Source: Chloroflexota bacterium
Lineage (GTDB): Bacteria; Chloroflexota; Anaerolineae; B4-G1
Assembly: GCA_012514315.1 (NCBI GenBank)
Contig: JAAZAN010000006.1
Location: 18,950-82,949, forward strand
Direction: 5' to 3'
Length of the DNA stretch: 64,000 nt
The position numbers and the translations under genes are program-made. The notes below the pieces were generated by a model, which was given only the letters and a program-made list of their open reading frames with translations, was not told the DNA's origin and did not search any database. Each line of letters begins with the position of its first letter. The stretch's first letter is position 1. Shown here one piece after another: positions 8,558 through 17,605 of this stretch.

Positions 8558-10095
8558 CGGAGGTGGACTCCCGGAGGTGTGCGGCAGCACTTTGGCCAAT
8601 TGCGGTATGCGGGACGTGCGTAGCCGCGATCGTAGGCTTCTGGATCACGGGTTACTCGCTCACGCAGGGCCGATCCGGTGTCCCTTTGGATGACGCCTGG
8701 ATCCATTTCCAGTTCGCTCGGAACATCGCCGAGGGCACGGGATTCGCCTTTAACCCCGGGGAGCCGACAGCGGGTTCGACATCTCCCCTCTGGACCCTGA
8801 TGCTAGCCGCCGTGTACTGGGCGGGTGGTTCGTTTCCGCTGGCCGGACAAGTACTGAGTGCGGTCACCTATCTGGCGATTCCCCTGGCCACCTATGCTCT
8901 GGCCAGGTCATTAGTGCGATGCGACTGGCTGGCCTGGCTGAGTGGGCTGGTTGTGGCGCTCAACGGACGTCTAGTCTGGGCAGGCTTGTCGGCCCTCGAA
9001 ACTGGGGTCTTCACTACCCTGGCTCTTCTGAGCGTGCGCAGCTACCTGACCGACCGTCGGGATCGTGTGCTTCGATGGTCCACCGCGCTACTCCTCGGGT
9101 TGGCCACGCTAGCCCGTCCTGAGGGGTACTTGTTGTCTGCCCTTGTGTTCACCGACTCGTTGCTGACACAGGTTCGCCATCGAGCTCGGCGTGGGTGCAG
9201 CACCATTCGTCAGCTCGTATGGCCGGGACTTCTGTACTGCGTTGTGGTCATGCCATACATCGTGTTCAGCTTCGTGAGTAGTGGCCATTTGCTGCCGAAC
9301 ACGTATCACGCGAAGGTTGGAGTGAGTACTCGCATCGACTGGTCGTTTCTCAGTGTTGCCGCCAAGTACCTGATTCTCGACAACGTGCTCCTGATGCCCT
9401 TCTTCGTGTTCGGCCTGATCCTGCTCGCGCCGCAGAAGCCGGTGTTGGTGCTTTGGTGCGTGGGATTGCCGATCGGATACGCCCTCATCCACGCCATTCC
9501 GTATCAGCACGGTCGGTACCTTATGCCCCTGATTCCGTTCAACGCTGCTGTGGCGTGCTACGGCGTGCGCGAGTTCCATGAATGGGTCAGCTATCGCTGG
9601 CGCACGGTCGCCGATGCGTTGAAGCGTTGGCGGGTTGCCGGCTGCGCGCTCGCTCTGCTTGCGACGGCCTGGCGTCTGCCGACCATGGCCCAGCAGTACG
9701 CCTGGAACGTGGACAACATCTCCAGCATGCACGTGGAGGTTGGGCTCTGGATCGATGCCCACACGCCGGAGGAAGCGGTTCTGGCGCTTAACGATATCGG
9801 AGCGATCACGTATATCTCGAGACGGTACGCCGTGGACCTGGCCGGACTGGTTACACCAGAGGTAGTGCCCATACTTCGCGGCGAGGATGCTGCGGGCGGG
9901 CTGGCCCGGTTCATGGCGCGCGAGGGTGTGGATTACGCGGTTGTCTTCCCTAACTGGTTCCCAGAGTTGGTGTCCCACTCTGACTGGCTCGAGCCAGTCC
10001 ATAGCGTCGAGCTAACACGAAACACGATTGCGGGAGGCCCGCGGCTGGTCGTCTACCAGACGAACTGGCCAACCTGGAGCCCGTCAGCGCAGTGA
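8554..10095 (+). CDS. GT-C type multi-TM glycosyltransferase-like protein
   Basis: The 513-residue product starts at a GTG that overlaps the SDR stop codon (GTGA). It is predominantly membrane helices, about ten to twelve. After the first helix the outside loop reads VPLDDAWIHFQFARNIAEG, which places an acidic pair where GT-C enzymes such as ArnT and protein mannosyltransferases hold their catalytic acid. A soluble C-terminal part (about 390-513) follows the last helix. It probably transfers a sugar from a polyprenyl-phosphate carrier on the outer face, but donor and acceptor are unknown. Its place in the FHA/RodA run suggests a cell-wall or surface glycan role. Confidence 0.7.
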   Translation: MTEVDSRRCAAALWPIAVCGTCVAAIVGFWITGYSLTQGRSGVPLDDAWIHFQFARNIAEGTGFAFNPGEPTAGSTSPLWTLMLAAVYWAGGSFPLAGQVLSAVTYLAIPLATYALARSLVRCDWLAWLSGLVVALNGRLVWAGLSALETGVFTTLALLSVRSYLTDRRDRVLRWSTALLLGLATLARPEGYLLSALVFTDSLLTQVRHRARRGCSTIRQLVWPGLLYCVVVMPYIVFSFVSSGHLLPNTYHAKVGVSTRIDWSFLSVAAKYLILDNVLLMPFFVFGLILLAPQKPVLVLWCVGLPIGYALIHAIPYQHGRYLMPLIPFNAAVACYGVREFHEWVSYRWRTVADALKRWRVAGCALALLATAWRLPTMAQQYAWNVDNISSMHVEVGLWIDAHTPEEAVLALNDIGAITYISRRYAVDLAGLVTPEVVPILRGEDAAGGLARFMAREGVDYAVVFPNWFPELVSHSDWLEPVHSVELTRNTIAGGPRLVVYQTNWPTWSPSAQ

Positions 10096-10188
10096 CCTCC
10101 TCCGCAATCCAGACCCCAGCAATGAGCAGCTCGTGCTGGAGCACCTGACTGCCACAAGCACGATCACAGGTCATCAAGGAGAAACGAC

Positions 10189-11061
10189 ATGTCGGACAGT
10201 AGCGTTAGAATCGGGGTAATTGGAGGATCGGGTCTCTACGCGATGGAAGGCCTTCAGGAAGTCGAGGAACATCGCATCCAGACGCCCTTCGGAGATCCAT
10301 CGGACGACATTGTCGTCGGCGCCCTCGAGGGGGTCAGGGTTGCGTTCCTGGCGCGGCACGGACGGGGACACCGGATTCTGCCCACTGAAGTGAACTCTCG
10401 CGCCAACATCTACGCGCTCAAGACGCTGGGAGTCGAACAGGTGATCTCGGTGTCGGCGTGTGGTTCACTCCGCGAGCACTTGCACCCGGGGGAGGTCGTT
10501 GTTCCAGATCAGCTGTTCGATTTCACCAAGAGGCGCCCCAACACCTTCTTTGGTGACGGGCTTGTCGCTCACGTGGGTGTCGCGGATCCATTCTGTGCGC
10601 GCCTCTCGGCGCTGGTCGTGAGTGCGGTACGCGAAGCAGGCGGCGTCGTGCACACGGGCGGGCGATTCATTACGATCGAGGGGCCGCGCTTCTCGACTCG
10701 GGGAGAGAGCCACGTGTTTCGCGCCTGGGGCATGGACATCATTGGGATGACGACATCGCCCGAGGCGTTCCTCGCTCGTGAGGCGGAGATGTGCTATGCC
10801 GTGATGGCTCACGTCACAGACTATGACGTGTGGCATGAGACGGAAGACCCAGTCAGTGTCGACGCGCTCCTGACCACGCTGGCGAACAACACAGCCGTGG
10901 CTCAGGAAGCCTTGCGGCTTCTGGCCAAGATGGGCGCCCAGGCGACCCGCCACTGTGAGTGTGGTGCAGCTCTCTCTACAGCGTTGATTACTCAGCGTGA
11001 TGCGATTCCGAACGCGGTGGTACGAGACCTGGCGCCGATAGTCGGCAAGTACCTCACGTAG
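10189..11061 (+). CDS. mtnP: S-methyl-5'-thioadenosine phosphorylase
   Basis: The 290-residue protein has the family hallmarks: IGVIGGSGLY at the N-terminus, ARHGRGH with the phosphate-binding Arg, NSRANIYAL, IEGPRFSTRGES, and TDYDVWHE with the Asp pair that contacts the purine. It splits methylthioadenosine into adenine and methylthioribose-1-phosphate for methionine salvage. AAGGAGA lies six bases before the ATG. The 93-bp gap upstream holds no riboswitch that I can recognise. A deaminase-like gene acting on the same class of compound lies 2.8 kb downstream on the other strand. Confidence 0.9.
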   Translation: MSDSSVRIGVIGGSGLYAMEGLQEVEEHRIQTPFGDPSDDIVVGALEGVRVAFLARHGRGHRILPTEVNSRANIYALKTLGVEQVISVSACGSLREHLHPGEVVVPDQLFDFTKRRPNTFFGDGLVAHVGVADPFCARLSALVVSAVREAGGVVHTGGRFITIEGPRFSTRGESHVFRAWGMDIIGMTTSPEAFLAREAEMCYAVMAHVTDYDVWHETEDPVSVDALLTTLANNTAVAQEALRLLAKMGAQATRHCECGAALSTALITQRDAIPNAVVRDLAPIVGKYLT

Positions 11062-11089
11062 GACACAGAGCCGCCAGGGGATTGAAGAC

Positions 11090-13819
11090 TTGCTACCGCG
11101 ATCCGATGTAGTGCGACCCAAGAGGCTGCAGGCGTCTATTCGCCGCGTGGCCGACGCAGACTCCAACCAGCGCGAGAGATTCCTGCTCGGTCTCGTGTTG
11201 GCATTCGCGGTCACAGGCGCGCTTCTTCTCCGAGCGTGCGATGCAGCCCCCACAATCTGCAATGCGTCCGTCTCTACGACCACAGCGGCGTTGATCGTCC
11301 TCCCGCTGACGATTTCGTTTGGCAGCCTGCATCTCGTTCTGTCGAGGCGACTGCCTACCAGAGACCCGGTGATTCTGCCGTCGGCAGCTATGCTTACTGC
11401 CTTGGGGCTCCTGCTGGTCGCCAGACTCGCACCGAACTTCCTTCTGCGTCAGGTCGCCTGGGTCGTCATCTGTGCACTCGCACTGGGGTGCGTCTCCCTC
11501 ATGGGCTCCGACCTGCGTTGGCTTCAGCGATTCCGTTACACCTGGCTACTTGGTGGCCTGGCGCTACTGGCTGCTACACTGGTGCTGGGTGTGAACCCTT
11601 CGGGATATGGGCCAAGACTGTGGCTTGGCCTCGGGACGCACTACTACTTCCAGCCGTCCGAGCTCCTTAAGCTACTCATGGTCGCGTATGTGGCATCCTA
11701 CCTAAGCGACAAGCGCGAGCTGGTGGCTCAGCGGACCGAGTCCGGCGCTTCGAGGCTGGCGGTCCTGACCTACATTGGTCCGCTGGTGACGATGTTCGGC
11801 ATCGCACTCGTGCTGCTCGCCTGGCAGCAGGATCTTGGCGCTGCGATGCTCTTCTTCTTCACCTTCCTGAGCATGTTCTACCTTGCGACCGATAGGTTAG
11901 GCTATATTGTGGTGGGCCTTGCGCTCTTCATCGCAGCAGGCGTGGCCGGATACTACCTCTCGGATCACGTTGCGTTGAGGGTCGATGCCTGGCTTAACCC
12001 GTGGCCTGATGCTGCTGACCGGGCCTACCAGATTGTCCAGTCCCTCCTCGCATTCGGCGCCGGTAGGCTTCTCGGAACAGGTCTTGGCATGGGGGTCCCG
12101 ACGTACATCCCCGCCGTTCACACGGACTTCTCGTTCGCAGCGATCGCGGAGGAGCTCGGACTTGCGGGGATAGTCGCCGTGATTGCGCTGTTCGGCATTA
12201 TCACTGCGAGGGGGTTCCGGGCTGCCTCACGAACCCCAAGGCTTTATGAGCGACTGCTCGTGGCCGGTCTGACCTCCGGGATCGCCATCCAGGCTCTCAC
12301 GATCATGGCCGGCAACGGCAAACTGGCACCAATAACGGGCGTGACGCTCCCCTTTGTCTCGTATGGGGGTAGCTCCTTATTGATCACGTCCATAGCGCTT
12401 GGCCTCGTGCTGCGCGTTTCCGGTGAACAACGCTCAGTTGGCAGGCCCGAGCATGTCGCGGCGGGGAGCCTTCCGATTCGCGGTCTGGCGCGCTTCCTGC
12501 TGGCCCTGTTCGGTCTGGTTGCCCTGGGGTCTGGCTATTGGGCCTATGTCAGGTCAGATGCACTGTGGCTCCGCCCGGACAATCCGAGGCGAGTTCTCTC
12601 ACAGCAACGAGTTGTTCGTGGGGCCATTCTGGGCAGCGATGGGACCGAGCTGGCTGGGGCCCAGGTGGACACCGATGGCCTGGTGACACGAACCTACCTG
12701 GTGCCCGAGGCCGCGCCTGTGGTCGGCTACTACAGCCTGCGATATGGGACCAGTGGCATCGAGGCCACCTATGACCCTGTTCTGACGGGTACTGAGGATG
12801 AATTGGTCCTGCTCAGAGTGTGGCGTGATCTCCGGCGCCTCCCGGTTCGCGGGCGTGGTGTTCAACTCACGCTGGACCCTGATCTTCAGACCGAGGCTCA
12901 ACGAGCGTTGCAGGGTAGATCTGGGGCGGCGATTGTGATGGATGCACGGACCGGCGCGCTCCTGGCAATGGCATCGAGCCCTACCTTCGATGCTCGGTCC
13001 CTCGACGAGAGCTGGGCAGGTCTGGTCGAAGATTCTCAATCGCCTCTGGTGAACCGGGCGACACAAGGGTTGTATCAGCCGGGCACACTGGTGCAGACAT
13101 ACCTGCTGGCCGAAGCGCTCACCGACGGCTTGGTCACGCTCGAATCGGCAGTCGCTGGTGCGACAGACCCTCTGTCAATCAACGGGACGTCTGTGAGATG
13201 TCTGCAGGTCCCGAGTGAGACCACAGTGGCGGGGGCCTATGCCTCTGGTTGCCCTGCGTTGGCGGCGGAGCTAGGCACGGAACTGGGCGCAGGCGGCATC
13301 CGGCGGGCGCTCGAGCGATGGCATTTGACGAGAGCTCCAGCCGTTGACGGGCTGCTCACCGACGGGCCAGAGTGGCGGGACGACGAATTCCTAGACAGCC
13401 ATTCCATCAAGCTCGAGGCAGTCGGTCAGGGTGACCTTACGGTATCGCCATTACAGGTCTCGCTCGCCGTTGCTGCGTTGGCCAATGGGGGTGAGATGCC
13501 GCAGGTCCATGTCGTCGATCGGGTCGAGGAGTCTCCTGGCATCTGGCGCCGGCTTGAGCCCAACGTAGCGACCCGGGCGGTTGCATCTCAGGGGTCGACC
13601 CGTGAGGTGCTGCAGCTCTGGGAGACGGATGGTTCGCTCATATTTCGGACCGATGTAGCCATCGCGGGGCATCAACGGATGATGCACACGTGGTTCTCAG
13701 GCATCCTGGGTGTCCGCGACGCCCCCCCCCTTGTCTGTGTTGTTCTTCTCGAACACACGGCTGCGACTCGGGACGCTTACGAGATCGGCCGTCACCTGCT
13801 TGGGTTGCTCGCAGACTGA
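11090..13819 (+). CDS. RodA/FtsW (SEDS) protein fused to a catalytically degenerate PBP-like domain
   Basis: The 909-residue product (TTG start) has two halves. Residues about 20-455 form a SEDS glycosyltransferase with around ten TM helices; WLNPWPDAADRAYQIVQSLL and HTDFSFAAIAEELGL are clear, the latter holding the Asp essential in E. coli RodA. After one more TM helix (about 465-485), residues 500-909 follow a class B PBP fold, with RGAILGSDGTELA and GAAIVMDARTGALLAMAS. The transpeptidase motifs are lost: SxxK is T666-L-V-Q669, SxN is S719-G-C721, and KTGT is missing before H866-T-W-F. The polymerase half therefore looks active while the PBP half looks structural. It is the last gene of the FHA cluster, as rodA-pbpA are in actinobacteria. 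Confidence 0.87.
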   Translation: MLPRSDVVRPKRLQASIRRVADADSNQRERFLLGLVLAFAVTGALLLRACDAAPTICNASVSTTTAALIVLPLTISFGSLHLVLSRRLPTRDPVILPSAAMLTALGLLLVARLAPNFLLRQVAWVVICALALGCVSLMGSDLRWLQRFRYTWLLGGLALLAATLVLGVNPSGYGPRLWLGLGTHYYFQPSELLKLLMVAYVASYLSDKRELVAQRTESGASRLAVLTYIGPLVTMFGIALVLLAWQQDLGAAMLFFFTFLSMFYLATDRLGYIVVGLALFIAAGVAGYYLSDHVALRVDAWLNPWPDAADRAYQIVQSLLAFGAGRLLGTGLGMGVPTYIPAVHTDFSFAAIAEELGLAGIVAVIALFGIITARGFRAASRTPRLYERLLVAGLTSGIAIQALTIMAGNGKLAPITGVTLPFVSYGGSSLLITSIALGLVLRVSGEQRSVGRPEHVAAGSLPIRGLARFLLALFGLVALGSGYWAYVRSDALWLRPDNPRRVLSQQRVVRGAILGSDGTELAGAQVDTDGLVTRTYLVPEAAPVVGYYSLRYGTSGIEATYDPVLTGTEDELVLLRVWRDLRRLPVRGRGVQLTLDPDLQTEAQRALQGRSGAAIVMDARTGALLAMASSPTFDARSLDESWAGLVEDSQSPLVNRATQGLYQPGTLVQTYLLAEALTDGLVTLESAVAGATDPLSINGTSVRCLQVPSETTVAGAYASGCPALAAELGTELGAGGIRRALERWHLTRAPAVDGLLTDGPEWRDDEFLDSHSIKLEAVGQGDLTVSPLQVSLAVAALANGGEMPQVHVVDRVEESPGIWRRLEPNVATRAVASQGSTREVLQLWETDGSLIFRTDVAIAGHQRMMHTWFSGILGVRDAPPLVCVVLLEHTAATRDAYEIGRHLLGLLAD

Positions 13820-13852
13820 CGCCGAGCGGTGACCAGCGTGGAGACGGTTGAT

Positions 13853-15874
13853 CTAGCTCTCATTTCGGGAATCCGGCGCTCCCACAACACGGCCCAGAAC
13901 CAGGTCCGGGTACTCCTCCTTAACCGGCTGCATATGCGTCAACGCAAGCGAATGCAGAAGCTCGCCGATGAGTGCTGCCTTGCGCTCCGCGTCCTGGCTG
14001 GACCATGTGCGACTCTTGATCTCCAGGAAATGCGTGGACCAGCTCGGCTGGATGATCTGGTCAATGTTGAGCGCGAACGCGGTACCCCCAAAACGAATGT
14101 GGTACCTGCGCCGCCGCTTCGAGACCTCGACCGTCTGAGCCGGGTCGAAGTACTCCTTGTAGAACCTCAGGCTGTGAGTGGCGGGAGCATCGTATCGTGA
14201 CTGGCTGAGAATGACCAGATTGTCGTACTCGCGTTCCCTGATGGAGCCCGTAAGAGTCAGCCGATACTCCACGCTCTCGACGTGTTCGCCATCCGACGAG
14301 AGAACCTCATCCTCCCGATATCGAATCCGGCTGTGGTCCACATCATCGAGGATCAGGTAGGCGTCGTACTGGCGTCTGACGCTGGATCGCACCACCGCCA
14401 GTAACCCACTCTCGATCGCATCTTCCACGGAGCTCAGATCGTCCGCGGAGAGCTGTACCTTGACCTGCACCTCGAAGGCGCGTCCCTGCGAGACATCGCT
14501 AAGGGCCAGGAGCTTGCTCAGTATGCTTTCCTCACGCGCCACAATGAATGAGCTCACCTTGTTGGCAACGCGCTGCGCCTCTCTGCGTGCGTACTCAGTG
14601 TCCACAGTCAGTACTTGCCGATCCCGCATGAGCCAGCGACCGTGACACAGAACGTGCAGAATATCGGCGCTCTTGGCTCCGTAGACGATCAGCGCATAGA
14701 TGCTCGACGCAGTGTCATCAAATCGCGGAGTCAGGTGAACTGTATTGAGATCAATGACGGCCAGATCGGCTCGCTTTCCGATCTCAATCGAGCCAGTGAT
14801 CTGATCCAGGCCAAGGGCTCTTGCTCCCATGGTCGTCGCCATCTCAAGTGCCTGTTGAGCTGAGACCGCGGTTGGATCACCGGTGATGCCCTTAGCGAGC
14901 AGCGCGGCCAGCCTCGTCTCTTCAAGTATGTCCAGATCATTGTTGCTTGCACTCCCATCGGTTCCAATGCCGACCGGAATGCCGAGTTCGAGCATCCGGG
15001 TCACCGGAGCGAATCCGCTGGCAAGCTTGAGATTGCTTGTGGGACTGTGTACGACACCCACGTCGTGGTGAAGCAGCGTGTACAACTCACCCTCATCCAG
15101 ATGGACACAGTGGGCAGCGGTTACGCGCGCTCCAAACAGTCCCTGCTTCTTCACCCAGGGTACCACAGGCATGCCGTACTCCGCGCGCTGTCTGGCGACT
15201 TCCTCGGCCGTCTCCGCTATGTGGATGTGAATGGGGACATCCTCAGCAAGCGCTAACTGGGCGCAGTCTTGAAGCATCTCGACCGTCGAGGTGTATGCTG
15301 CGTGAGGGCCGACCGCAGGGGTGATCAGCTCGTGTCCCTTCCACCGCGTAACAAAATCCCTGGTCAGTTCCAGTGCTTGATCGTAACTCCCGGCATCGGG
15401 CGTGGCGAACTTCAGTATCGATTGGGCGCAGACCGCCCGCATGCCAGCCTGGGCCGCCGAATCTGCAACGGTCTCCTCGAAGTAGTACATGTCACCAAAG
15501 CAGGTGACCCCGGACTGGATCATCTCAGCACACGCCAGCTGCGTTCCAAGCCAACAGAAGTCGGGACGCACGAACTCGCGTTCTGCGGGCATCATATACC
15601 CAACCAACCAGACATCGAGCCGCAGGTCATTCGCCAGTCCTCGCAGAAGCGTCATCGGCGCGTGTGTGTGACCGTTGATCAGACCAGGGATCACCGCGCA
15701 TCCGCTGCAGGTCAACTCCTCAGCGCCCTGGTACTCGCGCACGACCTCCCGCTCCGGGCCCACCGCGACGATGGAGTTCCCGGAGACAGCTACCGCTCCC
15801 GGCGTGTAGACGTTTCCGGCGCCATCCATCGTGACGACTGTGCCGCCCAGCAGGACGAGATCAGCTTGAGCCAT
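13853..15874 (-). CDS. MTA/SAH deaminase-like amidohydrolase fused to a C-terminal CYTH-like domain
   Basis: The 673-residue product starts at an ATG with GAGGAGG upstream. Residues 1-440 are a metal-dependent amidohydrolase of the MtaD/SsnA/chlorohydrolase group: GHTHAPMTLLRGLANDL, HIHIAETAEE, TAAHCVHLDEGEL and GIGTDGSASNNDLD give the HxH, two further His and the Asp. Members deaminate methylthioadenosine or S-adenosylhomocysteine. Residues about 465-655 look like a CYTH/triphosphate-tunnel fold: FEVQVKVQL, SRIRYREDE, KRRRRYHIRF and HFLEIKSR place charged residues where tunnel enzymes bind triphosphate, although the first motif is ExQxK rather than ExExK. The CYTH call rests on pattern only. 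The gene faces the RodA fusion tail to tail. Confidence 0.72.
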   Translation of the reverse strand: MAQADLVLLGGTVVTMDGAGNVYTPGAVAVSGNSIVAVGPEREVVREYQGAEELTCSGCAVIPGLINGHTHAPMTLLRGLANDLRLDVWLVGYMMPAEREFVRPDFCWLGTQLACAEMIQSGVTCFGDMYYFEETVADSAAQAGMRAVCAQSILKFATPDAGSYDQALELTRDFVTRWKGHELITPAVGPHAAYTSTVEMLQDCAQLALAEDVPIHIHIAETAEEVARQRAEYGMPVVPWVKKQGLFGARVTAAHCVHLDEGELYTLLHHDVGVVHSPTSNLKLASGFAPVTRMLELGIPVGIGTDGSASNNDLDILEETRLAALLAKGITGDPTAVSAQQALEMATTMGARALGLDQITGSIEIGKRADLAVIDLNTVHLTPRFDDTASSIYALIVYGAKSADILHVLCHGRWLMRDRQVLTVDTEYARREAQRVANKVSSFIVAREESILSKLLALSDVSQGRAFEVQVKVQLSADDLSSVEDAIESGLLAVVRSSVRRQYDAYLILDDVDHSRIRYREDEVLSSDGEHVESVEYRLTLTGSIREREYDNLVILSQSRYDAPATHSLRFYKEYFDPAQTVEVSKRRRRYHIRFGGTAFALNIDQIIQPSWSTHFLEIKSRTWSSQDAERKAALIGELLHSLALTHMQPVKEEYPDLVLGRVVGAPDSRNES

Positions 15875-15910
15875 TGGCCCTCCTCGAGTGAATCGTGCGA
15901 GTATCGTTGG

Positions 15911-15939
15911 ATTATACGCTCGCCCCTCATATGCGCCAA
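15911..15939 (-). promoter_or_regulatory. Sigma-70 promoter for the amidohydrolase-CYTH gene
   Basis: On the minus strand, TTGGCG (15934-15939) and TATAAT (15911-15916) are separated by 17 bp. The leader would be about 30 bases. Confidence 0.6.
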
Positions 15940-16004
15940 ACGGCGAGCGACTCCTGCAGAGGCCAACGCAAGCGGCGCCGCCTGAGCGCCTCCTTGGTCC
16001 GTGC

Positions 16005-16033
16005 TTGTCCATCAAGCGGTGACGCGGTATCAT
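16005..16033 (+). promoter_or_regulatory. Sigma-70 promoter for the MurJ-like gene and polysaccharide locus
   Basis: TTGTCC (16005-16010) and TATCAT (16028-16033) have a 17-bp spacer. Transcription would begin near 16040, where an in-frame ATG also lies; the preferred start is the ATG at 16106. Confidence 0.55.
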
Positions 16034-16105
16034 TCGCCTATGCTGGCGGCGGTCTGTTTCTCTACCGTCTGCGAGCTCCAGCTGGCTGTATTCGATTGGA
16101 GGTCC

Positions 16106-17605
16106 ATGCAACGGAGCGACTATCGTGCTACTGCAGTGGTGGCGCTCGGATTGGTCATCGCATCTCTGACGGGCTTCGCTCGCCAGGCTGTGTTAGCCTC
16201 TAGACTGGGCGTCGGAGCCGCCGCTGACACATTTCTGGTTGCGTACATACTCCCTGAGTTTGTCAGCGTAGCGCTGCCCATTGTCCTGACGCCGGCCTTC
16301 CTCCCGCTGTTTGCTTCGCTGCGGCTGAGGGAGGGGGACACGTCGGCCTGGCGGCTTGCGTTCCAGATATCCTTGCTCCTCGTAGCTGTCCTTGCCGTCA
16401 TCACCCTACTTGCCGCGGTAACCACACCTGTCTATCTGCCAATTCTGGCGCCAGGATTCCGTGATGAACAGGTGAGCCACGCGGTGGCCGTGTCGCGGTT
16501 GATGCTGCCAGCCATCGTTCTGATGGGGCTGGTGTCGCTGTTTGGTCCCATTCTCCAGGTCTATCGCCGGTTCTGGCGACCCGCATTGGGTACAGGGGCA
16601 TTCAACGTGGGATTCGCGGCGACCTTGCTGGCGCCCATTGCTCTGCTTCCCCTACATCTGGCGGCGTGGGGGGTTGTCGTCGGAACCGTGCTGGCCTTGG
16701 GGCTTCTGTTACCCCTTGTCTGGCGACACAGGCCGCAAGGGTTTGACTGGATCTCAGTCCGGCCAGAGCCTACGGTCCGGGATTTCGCGCGACTCGCTGG
16801 GCCGATGCTGATTGGCTACGCGGTCCATCACATCGTGCTTCTGGTGGATCGCGCGATGGCTACTCAGTTGGGGACAGGCAGCGCCTCGTCGCTCAACTAC
16901 GCCTATCATATCGCGCTGGCCGTTGGACAGATCAGCGGCCTGGCGGTGTCGACAGCCGTATTCCCGCGCGTCAGCGAGCAGTTGGCCGACGATGATGTCA
17001 TTGCAGCCAGAGGAAGCCTATCCGACGCATTACGCCTTGCATGGGTGATCGGAGTTCCCGCTGCGTTGTTCTTGATCGTCCTGCGTCAGCCGCTCATCGA
17101 ACTCTTGCTTGAGCATGGAGCCTTCGGACCATCGGCGACATTGGCTGTTGCAGGGCCTCTGTTCTGGTACGCATTGGCCGTGCTCTCAGATGCGCTGTGC
17201 CAGCCGCTGTGGCGCACGGTGTATGCTGGACGCCTTTCCCACGTCGTGATATCGGTGAACCTGATGCAGACAGCTATCCGCATCGCGGCGAGCTTTGTAC
17301 TCACAGCATCCTTCGGGTATAATGGCCTCGCGATCTCAGCGTTCATTGGGCTGACGCTGCAGGCCGTGGTGCTCGGCGCCATCGTTCGCAGGCGGATAGG
17401 CTCTTTTCTTGGGAGCGCATGGTGGCGGCAGGTCGCACTCTCGAGTCTGGCGGCGGCCATCGCAGCCATCGCAAGCTACCTCGTTGGGCGACAGGCGATG
17501 GCAACACATACCGTTATTCAGATCGGGGCAGGCGGAATCGCCGGGGGGGCGCTCTATGTTGCGGCCCTCGCTACGTTGACACGATGGGAGAGGAGATTGT
17601 CGTAA
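16106..17605 (+). CDS. murJ: MurJ/MVF-family lipid-linked glycan flippase
   Basis: The 499-residue protein is almost entirely membrane helices (about fourteen). The start ATG at 16106 has GGAGG three bases upstream and gives MQRSDYRATAVVALGLV; an in-frame ATG at 16040 is the alternative. LTGFARQAVLASRLGVGAAAD near the N-terminus and VALPIVLTPAFLPLF are typical of MurJ, which flips lipid II. Because it opens a run of polymerase/ligase and glycosyltransferase genes, it may instead flip a surface-polysaccharide unit, the role Wzx plays elsewhere. Its stop codon overlaps the ATG of the next gene (TAATG). Confidence 0.82.
   Translation: MQRSDYRATAVVALGLVIASLTGFARQAVLASRLGVGAAADTFLVAYILPEFVSVALPIVLTPAFLPLFASLRLREGDTSAWRLAFQISLLLVAVLAVITLLAAVTTPVYLPILAPGFRDEQVSHAVAVSRLMLPAIVLMGLVSLFGPILQVYRRFWRPALGTGAFNVGFAATLLAPIALLPLHLAAWGVVVGTVLALGLLLPLVWRHRPQGFDWISVRPEPTVRDFARLAGPMLIGYAVHHIVLLVDRAMATQLGTGSASSLNYAYHIALAVGQISGLAVSTAVFPRVSEQLADDDVIAARGSLSDALRLAWVIGVPAALFLIVLRQPLIELLLEHGAFGPSATLAVAGPLFWYALAVLSDALCQPLWRTVYAGRLSHVVISVNLMQTAIRIAASFVLTASFGYNGLAISAFIGLTLQAVVLGAIVRRRIGSFLGSAWWRQVALSSLAAAIAAIASYLVGRQAMATHTVIQIGAGGIAGGALYVAALATLTRWERRLS

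Noticed and set aside
10096..10188. SAM or purine riboswitch before the MTA phosphorylase gene
   Set aside because: The gap is only 93 bp and shows neither conserved cores nor long stems.
15269..15985. Plus-strand open frame opposite the amidohydrolase
   Set aside because: It has no recognisable features and runs antisense to a gene with complete metal-binding motifs.
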